Source of the DNA: Cololabis saira
Taxonomy: Eukaryota; Chordata; Actinopteri; Beloniformes; Belonidae
DNA length: 64,000 bases
Direction: 5' to 3'
Assembly: GCF_033807715.1 (NCBI RefSeq)
Contig: NC_084591.1
Span: 29,724,590-29,788,589, forward strand
A program made the translations under genes and the position numbers. Every line of letters starts with the position of its first letter. Positions within the stretch are counted from its first letter, which is position 1. This document shows, piece after piece, positions 44,053 to 55,345 of this stretch. Below the pieces are notes generated by a model. It was given only the letters and a program-made list of their open reading frames with translations. It did no database searches and was not told where the DNA came from.

Positions 44053-45200
44053 GTTAAACGTGGAAGGGGTGCGTCAATGAACCCGCATATTTGCAGGCTA
44101 ATGAGTGTGAAAGGGAATGAGTCGGGGGATGTATTTATTTATTTATTTTTTTTCGTTTAATTTCACCAGCTCAAAGCAGGTATTACGCCCGGACCACATT
44201 TAATGCGACACCGCCGCCGCGGCGCGCACATAAAGTTAGAAGAAAGAGGCGGCGGGTATGTTTGGTTTTAGTAACATCATGCTCAGGCCATGAGTCTGCA
44301 ATGGCCCAGACGGGAGACACATGTAGCTCAGTGCTTAACTTTTATTTTTAATCCACTCTATATTCTTCTGGTTGTTCTCCGATACGTTCCCCGCCTGAAT
44401 TATGGTTCCGCCTTAAATCGACGCGTAGGATCTGCGTTGTTGTAACGCGGAACCATAAATCGGCCTTCACCCGGTAAAGAAAAAAAAAAAAAAAAGAAAA
44501 TGTGCTCCAATACAGCAGGTCTCATCATTTTATTTTGAACACTGCCAAAACTCTAACTTAAAACGTAACTAGAACTTAAAATTTGCTTGACACAAATGAA
44601 AGTTAAATTTTAACACGTGGGGAAAACACCTAACCTTTTAAGTGATGTGTGTTATCAGGTGTAATGGCATTTTTAGGTTAGAAATAAGAATATTTCTTGG
44701 TAAGATCCTTAGTTATTTGAGTGAAGGCAGTGAATTTGGTCAACTGGTGTAAGTTCAGGGTTTTAGTAAAGACACAAGTAGGGAAATGTTATTGGCCAGT
44801 ACCCCCAATATTTGTACATTTGTTAAGTACTGTGTTTAACAGTTAAATTCATGGCTGAAAGGTTACTAAGCACTTTGTTACCAAGCACTTTTTTATCATG
44901 TGAATGTATGTTTTTTTTATATATAATGACAGCAATGGTGCTGTCAGTTTACTTTATGTTGCGGCATCTTTAAAAGTGCACAATAAAATGTAACACTGCA
45001 TGTGAAACAGCACATTGTGGTAATTCATTAATCTATTATGAAATACGTATTACTAATACACTGAAATGTAGTAGAAATGTAAACATTTGGTTAGCGTGTC
45101 GATAAACGATGTGCGCTCCTAAAATTTCTGATTGTGCCCCTAAAAATTTTCAGTTAGGGGCTACTGTGCTCCTAGTGAAAAAAGTTAGTCTGGAGCCCTG
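43885..45200. mobile_element. hAT element with CAGGGCTCCAGACT termini
   Basis: The left end CAGGGCTCCAGACTG is inverted at the right as TAGTCTGGAGCCCTG. It sits in a TA tract, so the 8-bp duplication is ambiguous by one base. The first 29 bp are tandemly duplicated. A palindromic MITE (44393-44468) lies inside. No transposase remains. Confidence 0.82.
44393..44468. mobile_element. PIF/Harbinger-like palindromic MITE, short copy
   Basis: CCTGAATTATGGTTCCGCC and GCGGAACCATAAATCGGCC are the two arms. The centre is deleted relative to longer copies. Confidence 0.72.
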
Positions 45201-45222
45201 TATATATATATATATATATGTA

Positions 45223-45657
45223 TGTTACGGTTAATGTCAAGTCCACCTCTTCTCCAAAGGATGCTAGGACAACTCAGTTTCGGTTTCCAACTCAACTTTT
45301 ATTTTTCTCATTAGGTTGGTTGGTCACGTCAGCTTTATAGGTTGTAAACCTTTGAAGACAGAAACAAAAGTTAATATCTTAAACAAAAGTTAATATCTTA
45401 AACATTTTTTAAATTAATCTTTTAAGCAGCATGAAAATAAATAAACCATTTCACCGACCATTGGATGCTTTGTACTTAATCCATTAGTGGACTTGGAGCT
45501 TCTTTCTTCCTTCTCTAAGGTTTGTTTGTCCCTCAGCTTCCCCCAGTCTTTCTCATGTGCTCCAAATCAGACAATGACTGATCAGGTGACCAGCAGCCTG
45601 CTTGCAGCTACTGGTGCACTCTGGGAAGTGTAGTTGGGAGACCCGTTTGTTTTTCCA
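45223..45657 (-). repeat. Candidate BEL/Pao 3' LTR
   Basis: It lies just beyond the integrase end of the BEL/Pao element on the minus strand, starting TGTTACGG on the plus strand and ending at about CCACA. The minus strand carries AATAAAAGTTGAG near 45300, a possible polyadenylation signal. The partner 5' LTR was not found upstream of gag (above 54565), so this is positional inference. Confidence 0.4.
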
Positions 45658-45660
45658 CAG

Positions 45661-46190
45661 CCAGGGGAGAAGTGGGCAGGTTGGGGTGAAGCTGCTGTGA
45701 CGTACTCGATTGCGCAACCGCTTTGTTCATGTCGGTGCTGATCAGAAATCAGCTGGAGCCGCGAGCGGCTGAGAGTAAAACAGCCCGTCTACATCCCTTT
45801 TTTAATTATCTCGTCAGTCACCAGGTTTATGAACATCTGCACCTCAGAGTTGGATCACCAAACAGACGTTTTGCGCTTTATAATAAAATCACCGCGAGCC
45901 GCGGGTCGCTCTCGCTCTGACTCCCGCTTCCTGATTCAAACGTCTGACGGCCCCGCCCCCCGACCAATCAGAGGCGCGGAGGGTGGTGACGTCCCCGCCC
46001 CCGACCAATCACTGGCGCGGAGGGTGGTGACGTCGGAAATAGTCCCTGCTCAGCCCCGTATAGAACCTCGCTGAAATGGTTACAGAAAAAAGTATCGGCT
46101 TGGAGCGGCTCTACCCGTCTCAGCCCTAGTGCAAAAGGGCAAAACGGGTAGAACCGAGCTGAGGTGGTACTAGTGCAAAAGGGGCATTAG
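45661..46190. mobile_element. MITE with TAGTGCAAAAGGGGCAT terminus, plus orientation
   Basis: It ends ACTAGTGCAAAAGGGGCATT next to the integrase C-terminal coding region. The interior (GAGAAGTGGGCAGG, GATTGCGCAACCGCTTTGTT, CATCTGCACCTCAGAGTTGG) is the inverted counterpart of 54057-54420. Two copies of GACCAATCA(G/C)(A/T)GGCGCGGAGGGTGG occur in tandem. Confidence 0.7.
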
Positions 46191-48952
46191 TTCTTTCACT
46201 GTTTGCCCTTGTAGGCCCTTCTTTGTCCTTCGACTTTGTGATGGGAACAGGATAACTGGGGAAAGTCTTCACATGCACATCTCTCACGATGCCTTTGTTG
46301 TCAGCATTGACACTGACCACTCTAGCCAGTTTGTACTGTCCTCTTAGGGCGTTTTGGTCAGCCAACCAGACCACATCTCCAACAGCAATATTTCGCTCTT
46401 TGTGGTGCCATTTGTTCCTTATGAACAAATTAGGTCCAGCCAATTGGCTCCACTTCCTCCAGAATTTGTTTACTTCCGCTTGAATATTTTGAAGTCTTTT
46501 ATAGGGGTAGCCATCAAACTGGAAATCTTCAGGGTCTCCCTTTGGATTGGCACGTCCTAAAAGCAGAGAATTTGGGGTGATGTATTCTACACAGTCTTCT
46601 CTGCTTTGAGTTCTTGCATCAATGGGTCTCATTTGTAAGGTTGGCTGCCATGAAGAGGAAGGTTTGGAATTCTCCCCATGTGAAAACACCATCTCCACCA
46701 AGGTTGCTCAACGCCCGCTTCACTACTTTGACAGCTGCCTCTGCTGCACCATTCCTATGGGGAGAGTCTGCAGGGTGGATCTTCCACGACCATTCTGTTC
46801 CATGCTTGGCAGCTGTGTCTTCAAGTTCAGACTTTTTTAGACTGTCAAGAAATTTGTGAAGCTTCTCCAGAGCAGGTTTGGCTCCTACAAAGTTAGTGCC
46901 CGGGTCCGACCAGAGTTTCCTGGGGTGTCCTCTCAGTGCGGTGAACCTTTGATAGGCTAGCAGGAATCCTTCTGATGACATGTCACTCACCACTTCTGTA
47001 TGGCGCGGGAAGCCATGCAGCAGAAGACGATTCCCCATACTCTGAGTCTAGTTCTCTTCTTGACCACATATTTCACTTCATAAGGGCCGAACAGGTCCAT
47101 TGTGGTGAATTCGAAAGGTGCAGCTGGGCCAGTTCGCTCAAGAGGCAGGTCAGCCATGATTTGTTGACAATGTTTTGCCTTGTTTTTCCTGCAGACCACA
47201 CAGCTGTCAACCGTTTTCTTGGCAAGTCTCCGGCCTTTTATCACCCAGGCTGTCTTCCTCATCCGGAGAAGAGTTCCTGCCACTCCTTCATGGTTTGCTT
47301 TGTGGGATTCTTGTCCCATGCTTCAAATGGTAAAACTGGCACTGCTGTCTTATCTTCATTAAACATCTGAATTCTGCCTCCACAAACTAGCAGTCCAGAG
47401 TTCAAATCTTATACTGCTAATCTGCTTAGAGTTGTGTCAGGAAAAACTATACCTTCTTGAGCTGCAAGGAAGAGGTCTTTGAGTGCATCTTCATGTTCTT
47501 TGACAGTCAGCATAGCTTACTTGGGTAGTATTTCCTCCCACTTTGACTGTTTGGGGGCCCGGCCCTTCCTCTTCAGCCACTGCTTGACAGCTAAGCAAAC
47601 CCAGACTCTCACCAGTTTGGACAGGCTGCTGAATCTTCTTACTTCCACGAGATCTTTAACCCAGTCAGTGGGCTTTTTTCTTAGAAGAAGAATTGGGTTT
47701 ACCACAGGTTTTCCTTCTTGAGTTTTACTCTTTGGACTTTCCCGAGTGCCTTGCAGGCCTCCTTTTGCTGACTCCTTCTTGCTTGAGCTCTTGTTAATGC
47801 ACCTGAGAATGGTTTCCTCTGAAGCTTGTTTACACTCTCCCTGGCATGAGCTGCAATCTCTTCAGCTGATTTTATTGGCCATTCCTCCACTGGCCACTTA
47901 AGGAACTCTGGTCCATTTTGCCCTGTAGAGTTCTCGTTCAAATCTTCAGGAGTGCCCCCTCTTGTTATGAGATCAGCTATGTTCAGATCTCCACGGACCC
48001 ACCACCAGTCTTGCACTGGTCCAGCCTTCTGGATTTCACCCACTCTATTTGCAAAGAAGGTTTTGTATCCATAACTGTCTCTTTGAATGGCTCCCAAGAC
48101 CGTTTGACTGTCAAGAAGATGGAACCACCGCTTGATTTTCATTCGAGCATGCTTTTACACATACTTCCGGATCCTGGCTGCGAAGACAGCACCACAGATC
48201 TCAGCTTTTACAGCTTCTCCCTTCTGTTCCAGGGGTGTCAGCTTCGCTTTTGCTTCCACAAACCGAACTTCAGTGCCTTGACTTGTCTCCCATCTTAGGT
48301 ACATCACAGCTCCATAAGTGTTGTCACTTCCATCAGAGAAGGTGATGCCCCAAGGTTTTCCTTCCCAGCCAGGAGGTGTGAGGCTCCTGTCAAATTTCAC
48401 TCGTCCAAGGTGCACATATTCTTCAAAAAGCTGTATGGCTTCTTCTCTGAGACTTTTTGAGAGAGGTTGCTCCCAGCTTTCTTGGGTTAGTTTTCCACCC
48501 CTCCCCTCTTGCTTTTCTCACAAGAATTGCTCCCTTCTGTTTGGCAGGTGTAACTAAGCCAATTGGGTCATACAATCGAGCTACTTGGCTTAAGAGAGCC
48601 CTCCTAGTCAGTGGATTAGGTGTCTCAGTTCTCACCTCTTCCTTGAGAATATCTTTTCCAATCCTCATCTTCTTTTTCCTTTTGGAAAAGTTAACTGAGG
48701 TTAACATGTAGAGCTTGTCTTCATCCACTTGGTAACCGATGCCCAAAGCTTTGTTGTCTTCATCCCTCATTTGATTTGGAAGAATTAAGGTTTTACCTTT
48801 TTTCTTTGTTAGAATCTCTGTCTTCATCCCTTGCCTCCCACTTTTCCCTGACCGGACCCATGGTTTGAGGAAGAAACTGCCCGCTTTCAAGATCTCTTCA
48901 ACACTTGCTGTGATTTCGTCCAGTCTATTCAGGTCATTGTGGGAGGTTAAGA

Positions 48953-50204
48953 TAGGGCTGGGCGATATATCGAGGATAGCCGATGTATCTCGGCTTCTAC
49001 TCTGTGCGATGTACAAAATGACTCTATCGTGCATATTCGAATATAAATTTTCACGCATTTTGCTTTTAGCCGCGGGCATTAAATTACAGGCTTTTCTCGC
49101 TCTCTCGTCTCGTCTCTCCTTCTCTGAGACATAAAACAAGCGCACCCTGTCACACATGTCAGTCACGTGCTGTCGTGTGTGCATTATCATTGGCCCCCGA
49201 CCAGCTGCAGGTGTCGGTGCTGCTGGTGTCAGGACCGCCGCTCACTTCCACCTCGCTGTAACTTTAACTTAACTTTAACTTTCCCAAACTCGGCCTGTTT
49301 GCGCCGTGAGCTCATCTCTTTGACTCTTTTCAAAGCAAACTGGTTTAGTAAAGACGGGAGGGGATGTTTTCTCCTCGCACGACGCGAACGGCTCTCCGAG
49401 CCGAGGAGCCGCATAGCGCAACACGCGCAGCCGAGCCTTTAGGCTGATTTATGGTCCCGCGTTACACCAACGCAGAGCACACGGCGTAAGTGCGCATCGC
49501 CGCGTACCTTACGCTGTAGGTTCTGCGTCGATTTAACGCAGAACCATAATTCAGGCTTTTTCTTCCAGAGCTCAGAAACGTCACCTAGTGTTGCTTAAAT
49601 GTGGCCACATGAAATCAATCACTATCATTGAAACAAAGTCAAACAAGACTATATGACGTCATATTTCTAACAATAAGTGAAAGTGATGCAAAGTAAAGGA
49701 GGAGAGGATGAAACAGTGCAGTCCCTGCACCTACAATTTAATATAAAGGTGCTCTAAGGGGCCCCTGCTGCTCAGAGCAGCTCATCCTGGTAAAACCAGG
49801 TAAAACCAGGTGAAACCTGCTCATCCTGGTAAAACCAGGACCAGAACATGTTCTTAGCAGATGTTCTTCAGACGGGAGTCAGAGAGATGCAACGTGCACT
49901 TTCTATTTTGAAATTACACTTTTTATGTGTGTGCCTCTCGCTGCTTAGTAACTGTTTAATAAATACAGTTTTGGTAAATTTGACTTATTCCCCCTTTTTG
50001 CATGAAAGTTTAAAATGAGCATATATTAATACAGTATGAACAAGAATGTTTTAATGTAGACATATAGAATCATCATACTGGTGTGATTGTATGCATCAAA
50101 GTGTTAATTCAAGGCTAAGGCAAAATATCGAGATATATATCGTGTATCGTGACATGGCCTAAAAATATCGAGATATTAATAAAAGGCCATATCGCCCAGC
50201 CCTA
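48953..50204. mobile_element. hAT element inserted in BEL/Pao reverse transcriptase
   Basis: TAGGGCTGGGCGATAT and ATATCGCCCAGCCCTA are the termini. GGTTAAGA flanks at 48945-48952 and 50205-50212. It is 1252 bp, non-autonomous, with one palindromic MITE inside. Its terminus resembles that of hAT-1 at 29041, so hAT-1 may have supplied the transposase. Confidence 0.92.
49439..49560. mobile_element. PIF/Harbinger-like palindromic MITE
   Basis: AGGCTGATTTATGGTCCCGCG and AACGCAGAACCATAATTCAG are the arms. It is nested in the hAT at 48953-50204. Confidence 0.8.
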
Positions 50205-52042
50205 GGTTAAGAGGTCATCCACATAACTGTCCTCTTCAATGACTCTGTGTTCATCTTCCAAGTGAACAAAGTTGGGTAGGCTGGCTGTTTCCCTTAGCAA
50301 TGCAACCAGCCGGTCTGTCCCCAATGTTGACTCTGGTAATTGCATACTCACTTATCTCTTCATCTGGGCTGTCCCTCCAGAGGAACCTGTGGAGATGCAT
50401 CTCACGCTCCTCCAGCCATACAGAGTTGTACATCTTTTTGATGTCTCCTAGAGCTGCATGTATCCCTTCGCTGAACCTCAGCAGAACAGCCCTGATAGGA
50501 TTGAGAACATCTGGTCCCTTCAGAAGAATGTCATTCATACTCACGCCTCTGTATTTCTGGCTACTATTCCATACAATACGAACTGGTGTTGTTACTGAAT
50601 GAGGGTTCGGTGCCACCAGGTGGCTTACATACCACACTGGCCCGTTCCACTTGTCCATGATTTCGTTGGTGAGTTATATGGCTGCGTCTCGTTTGACCAT
50701 TTCATGGATCTGGGTAGCATATGCAACTTTCCAGTCTGGTTCTCTGCTCAGTTGCTTTTCCATCCTTAAGAAACAAGCCTTGACTGCACCTTTGTTATTT
50801 AGAAGAGTGGCTGGATCTACCGTCCAAGGATACTTTGCATCCCAGTGTGGAGATGGTGTATGAGCATCCCCCTTCTTGTAGGTGAGGCCTCCTTTAATGA
50901 TCTCAAGCTCCCTCTCCTCCGCCAGGGTCATTTCTTTTCCTCCTGGTGGACAGTTTCCACATCGGCATCCTCCACATCTTGGCTCACATGCAGCTCCGAT
51001 GCTGTCCCAGTGCCACCACTCAAGGAACTTACGGTTTGTGGCAGCTGTAAATTTTGTCTGAGCCATATCCTCCTGCTGTAGCTGGGTATTGTCAGTTATT
51101 TTACTTCTGATTTCTTGATATTTGACAGCTGCTGTCCTCATGAAGCGAGCAAAGTGTGTTTTGGACTCATATGCTGCAACCTCCACTTCTTCAAACAAGT
51201 CGGGATGTGCTCCACCCACTGTCTTCCCCAATGGACCCTCCCACAAGACGAGGTCTCCGATGACTTTCACCCTCTGGGGGGCGAGTCTTCCCTCTCGGTG
51301 GCTAATGAGAAGTTCAACCTCTTCTGGCCTTTCCAATTCTTTAACTTTGACTTCTGGGAAGAATTTTTTCAACTTACTTGATGCACTCTGGCGATTTCAT
51401 CCAAGCCGTAGCAGACCATTTCATGAGCTCTCTCTGTTCCTTTAGGAATCTTGACTCTGACTTTGAGGAGATACCTTTGTGTTTTCACCTTCATGGTCAT
51501 TCCACCAACTCCATGCACAACTAACGTTATCTTCTCGTTTCTTAACCTCAGTCTTTCAGCAGCCTTATGGGTAATGCAGTTGGTATCTGAAGCAAGGTCA
51601 ATTAAAGTCCCAATTTTCTGCCCTGCATTTGCAGTGACTTGCATCAACATCATGATGACAGGAAGTTCAGAGAGCCCATTTCTCTGCAGTAGCTCAGACT
51701 GGCCTGAAGCATCCAGTGTTACTTTGGTTTTGTTGGTGTTGCTGAAAGCCTTTCTGCATCGATCTGCCATTTCTGGGGAAAGTTCAGAAAAGATCTGCTG
51801 TTGTTCCTCCGCTAGTTTGCTTTCCCCTTTTCTGTCTTTTCCACTGTCTCTCTCTTCACCTCTTTTGACTCCTCCTTTTGGGCAGAGGAAGAAATGGTGG
51901 TCTGGGGCACCGCCTCCCCTTTTACAGTCTTTGTTTCTGCATAGGAAAGAGTCTCTGCAGTATCCATCTTCATCATGGCATCCAAGACATTTTCTGCATG
52001 CTCCCAGCTTTCTCAACACAGCTTTCTTTTCAGGTAGATTAA

Positions 52043-53340
52043 AGCAGCACAACGTAACTTTCAGCTTTTCTGAGTTTGGCGGCATCTTTTGGACAAAAGC
52101 GGTAGTGCTTTACCAGAAAGAACACTACGTTTCCCATGAGCACCAGCGCGTACTGCCAGAAAACTCCTGTCCCGTCGCGTGCATTTGTTTTGATGAGAGG
52201 AGACGGGATGCTTTTCTGTTTCACCAAGTGAACAGACGGAACGCAAAAAAAAAGATGTTAAACTGCTAGAAAGGAACTGGAATTTACCGGGATACCTTAA
52301 ACAAGGAAGCCAGGGAGCGGTATATGGAGAAAATAATGATTATTAACGGTCTGGATCCATATGAAATCCCTACTGAAGAGCCATGTGTTTCAATAAATTA
52401 GTATAATAGTACAAAATACAGTACATGTTTTGTATCCCTCTTACTTCTCTTTTCTTTTTTTTGACCGCTATATTATGGTGAAGAGGCTCCGAGGCGTGAG
52501 CAATATTTTTGTTTTCCTCGTGAGATTATTTTTTTCCTCTGCAGCTACAAATAAGAGTTAATATTTTTTCCTCAACAAACTAGTTTTATCTGAAGATTGG
52601 GGTTAATTGTACCGCAGAGAGCTGGCCAGCAACTGCATTTAGCTGGCGAAGTGGGGAATAAAACCCGTGTTTTGATCCGACCCCGGTCTGTGTGAGTGTT
52701 TGTGTTTTAAGGCTGATTTATGGTTCTGCGTTAAATCGACGCAGAGCCTACGGCTTAGGATACGCGTCGACACGCACCGTACGTTGCGCGTCGCCACGTA
52801 CCCTACGCCGTAGGTGTGCGTCGATTTAACGCAGAACCATAATTCAGGCTTTACTGTGTGGAAGCCGGTGTTTGGTCGTTACAGCCGCGATCCAAAGCGA
52901 GCCGACGACTCTTTCACTCTTTTACTTTGTTATGTCAGATACTTGGTCTCCGTGGTTCTGCCTCCGAGCAGGAAACCGTTGAAAAGTTAAACCATTAGGA
53001 TCTTTTCCCCACGTCTGTTGTGTGGAGCTGCTGCAGCCATAACGCAGCAACAGGTTCTGAGGAGCTGCGCTCCAAGCCCCGCACATTTTAATCTCGACTA
53101 CGAATCGGGAAGGAGGGGGAAGTGACGTATGCCGTAAAGCAGTCAAAGTCGTAACGATTTGTAGTTTTTTAGTGTGGCAGGGTTCCTACCATGCTCCTCA
53201 AAGTTACATAGTGCCAGTGAAGGTGATACAGACCCCCTCAGACCATGACAGAGGTGTCATTAAACCTGTTGGAAGTTGATGTACCATCACAATGACTCTG
53301 GAAATATGATATTAAGGTGGAAAAGTTACGTAGTGTCGCT
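52043..53340. mobile_element. TTAA-type transposon inserted in BEL/Pao gag
   Basis: The left end AGCAGCACAACGTAACTTT and right end AAAGTTACGTAGTGTCGCT are inverted. The flanks are TTAA (52039-52042) and TTCA (53341-53344, one change). Removing the insert and one TTAA restores the gag frame (FKRLNLPEKK). On the plus strand 52085-52400 holds a short broken frame ending RERYMEKIMIINGLDPYEIP, possibly a transposon protein fragment. Element size is 1298 bp, with a palindromic MITE at 52709-52852. Confidence 0.82.
52709..52852. mobile_element. PIF/Harbinger-like palindromic MITE, best copy
   Basis: Starting AGGCTGATTTATGGTTCTGC and ending GCAGAACCATAATTCAGGCT, it is almost one hairpin of about 140 bp. 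The flanks are TTA on both sides, the target duplication of PIF/Harbinger elements. Seven copies are found in the window: 4551, 24931, 44393, 49439, 52709, 54594 and 63022. No ORF is present, so it must depend on a transposase encoded elsewhere. Confidence 0.88.
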
Positions 53341-54056
53341 TTCAGTCTTTTGAACCTTCTACAGAAGAAGATTTTGTTGTTGTGCCCACTATCACCACAT
53401 ACACCACATACCTCATCAAGCTCTTCTTTCTTCGTGGTTTTTGTGAAGGCCAGCTTTCTCTCATACTTCTTATCTAAATGATCTGATTTCTCAGACTTCT
53501 CCACAGTCCTGAGCTGTTCAAGTATCTCTAGAATTTCTTCTTGACTTTTCAGGAACTTCAAGAGCATGTCAAAGTGGTTGTCTGATGTGATGTTATTTCT
53601 GGGTTCAAACATGAACGTCAGCCAGTCTCTCTTAATAAAGTCAGGCAACTTACTTTCAATGGATTTGATTACCAGTGGGTTTCTTTATGGCTCCAGAGTT
53701 TCCTAACTCTGAGATCTGCTAGGGCCTTCTCCACTGACTGTATGAGGTCAATGACCTTTCTTGTCTGGTTCCCCTTCACATGTGGCATCTTCTCCAGCTC
53801 TTCAAGGATTTCCACAGTGATGGTTGACTTGTTGCCGTACCTGTTCTCCAGGACTCTGAACATGTCGTTAGCAGTGGTGTAGGTTGGAAGTCTGAGATCT
53901 TTTGAGATTTTGTCATCCACACTCTCCAAGAGTTGAATTCTCTTAACTTCAGTTGAACCGGATGGCTCTCCCTGCCTTTGCAGGCTTTCCCAGTCCTTCC
54001 TCCACCTGTAATATTCTCTTTTGCTCCCATTGAAGATGGGTAGAGTGATTGGCTGG

Positions 54057-54420
54057 GAGTCAGACGTTTGAATCAGGAAGCGGGAGTCAGAGCGAGAGCG
54101 ACCCGCGGCTCGCAACGATTTTATTATAAAGCGCAAAACGTCTGTTTGGTGATCCAACTCTGAGGTGCAGATGTTCATAAACCTGGTGGCTGACGAGAGA
54201 ATTAAAAAAGGGATGTAGACAGGCTGTTTTACTCTCAGCCGCTCGCGGCTCCAGCTGATTTCTGATCAGCGCCGACATGAACAAAGCGGTTGCGCAATCG
54301 AGTACGTCACAGCAGCTTCACCCCAACCTGCCCACTTCTCACCTGGCAGTGCGAAAACACACGGGTGGAGCCGTGTCAAGCCGCGCTGAGCCGAAGTGAG
54401 ACTAGTGCAAAAGTGCCAAA
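54057..54420. mobile_element. MITE, inverted relative of 45661-46190, inside gag
   Basis: It carries GACTAGTGCAAAAGTGCC at the right and GCGATTGCGCAACCG-type sequence in the middle, all in opposite orientation to the copy at 45661-46190. Gag coding resumes on each side. Confidence 0.72.
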
Positions 54421-54593
54421 TGTTCTTGACTCTTCCATCCCATTCATCTTTTAATTCCACAGGGATCCATCTCTCCCATGTTGACATTGCTGAGATGGCC
54501 TCATTTACTCTTTTGTCCAAGAGAGCGAGATGCACTTCATAGCCCTCTAAATTGGTGCTTTCCACAGGTACACCAGACCGCAGCCGCCGGCTT

Positions 54594-54695
54594 TAGGCTG
54601 ATTTATGGTTCTGCGTTACACCAACGCAGAGCCTACGGCGTAGGGTACGGCGTAGGATCTGCGTTGATTTAACGCAGAACCATAAATCAGACTTT
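54594..54695. mobile_element. PIF/Harbinger-like palindromic MITE
   Basis: The arms are GGCTGATTTATGGTTCTGCG and CGCAGAACCATAAATCAGAC. It lies just upstream of the BEL/Pao gag start and may have displaced the 5' LTR junction. Confidence 0.82.
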
Positions 54696-55096
54696 ACCCA
54701 TTCATTTATGTCCTACCGGCGCAGAGCAGAGCTCAGCGGCGGACGAGAGGGCGCCTGCCGCGGCGTTAGCGTTGCGCAAACCCTGCGCAAACCCTGCCCG
54801 AATGTAACATTTTTTTTATTTCACCGTGCCGCGCTGGGACAACTTCTCGGCACGTCCAATAGGAGATGGAGGCTGCGCCGACTCTTCTCCTTGCGCCGCG
54901 TCGCAAATACACATGAATGGAGTTGTGTCAGTTGCTGTGTCGATTATGTTCTCACTACAAATAAAAAAAATTAACCGTTTCAGGTCTCGAATGGAATCGG
55001 GCCGAGATCACCTCGCTTGTTTTGTGCCGTTTCAGAGCGCGATTGCTGTGTTCACATATACCAAACGTTCCGAACAACTGCTCCAAACGGGACAGG
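54696..55096. other. GC-rich stretch, no gene recognised
   Basis: Contains a duplicated GCGCAAACCCTGC and frames such as 54708-54974 without domains. It does not match the candidate LTR at 45223-45657 by eye. Confidence 0.45.
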
Positions 55097-55345
55097 TGTG
55101 AAAGCACCCTCAATTAGTAGAGCATTTGCCCATGAACCTGAAGGTCAGTAGTTTGAGCCCTCGTTCCTCCTATGTCCACCAAAGGGTCTTTGGGCAAGAC
55201 ACTGAAGCCCCAGTTGCTCCTGGTTGTCAGGCCAGCACCCTTGCATGGCAGCTCCGCCGACAACCGGTCAGTGAATGGGTGAATGTTTCCAATGTGAAGC
55301 GCTTTGGGGCTGTAGGACTGCAAAATAATCCAAAAGCACAGTTGA
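55097..55345 (+). mobile_element. SINE-like repeat
   Basis: A weak tRNA-like head (ATTAGTAGAGCATTTGCCCA, then GTCAGTAGTTTGAGCCCT) is followed by GTCTTTGGGCAAGACACTGA and GTGAATGGGTGAATG then GTGAAGCGCTTTGGGG, sequence typical of a widespread fish SINE. A clear target duplication was not identified. Confidence 0.6.

Larger units (their letters stand above)
46195..51372 (-). pseudogene. BEL/Pao pol: reverse transcriptase, RNase H, integrase
   Basis: The N-terminal part of pol (MKKFFPEVKVKELERPEEVE) begins at 51372. A TAA follows RDAAI at about 50675. The reverse transcriptase continues LTNEIMDKWNGPVWYVSHLV, VRIVWNSSQKYRGVSMNDIL and ALGDIKKMYNSVWL. The catalytic YVDD is encoded at 50214-50225. 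The hAT at 48953-50204 is inserted directly after it; removal gives YVDDLLTSHNDLNRLDEI. RNase H lies near 48415-48155 (DGSDNTYGAVMYLRW). The integrase shows VVCRKNKAKHCQQ (zinc), DLFGPYE, WSDPGTNFVGAK and PHRNGAAEAAVKVVKRAL. The C-terminal region with ERNIAVGDVVWLADQNALRG ends near 46195. Frameshifts occur near 48150, 47700 and 47030. Confidence 0.87.
46195..54565 (-). mobile_element. BEL/Pao LTR retrotransposon, broken by at least three insertions
   Basis: Gag, aspartic protease, reverse transcriptase, RNase H and integrase motifs run in order on the minus strand from 54565 to about 46195. A MITE (54057-54420), a TTAA element (52043-53340) and a hAT (48953-50204) interrupt it, and several stops and frameshifts are present. 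The candidate 3' LTR is at 45223-45657. No 5' LTR is recognisable above the gag start, where a palindromic MITE and GC-rich sequence follow. Confidence 0.88.
51369..54565 (-). pseudogene. BEL/Pao gag and protease
   Basis: The start codon is at 54565 (MESTNLEGYEVHLALLDKRV). Gag is broken at VKNI (about 54421) by a MITE and resumes as LPIFNGSKREYYRWRKDWES. It continues through VEILEELEKMPHVKGNQTRK and the block at 53648-53345 with CGVCGDSGHNNKIFFCRRFK. The TTAA element (52043-53340) interrupts KRL|NLPEKKAVLRKLG. Downstream are cysteine clusters (CRKCLGCHDEDGYC, CRNKDCKRGGGAPDHHFFLC) and a protease-like GTLIDLASDTNCITHKAAER, where the usual D-S/T-G is altered to D-L-A. A frameshift near 51375 separates it from pol. 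Confidence 0.85.

Noticed and set aside
51451..52269. 272-aa plus-strand frame
   Set aside because: Mostly antisense to BEL/Pao gag and protease; only its end (after 52085) lies in the TTAA element and is treated there.
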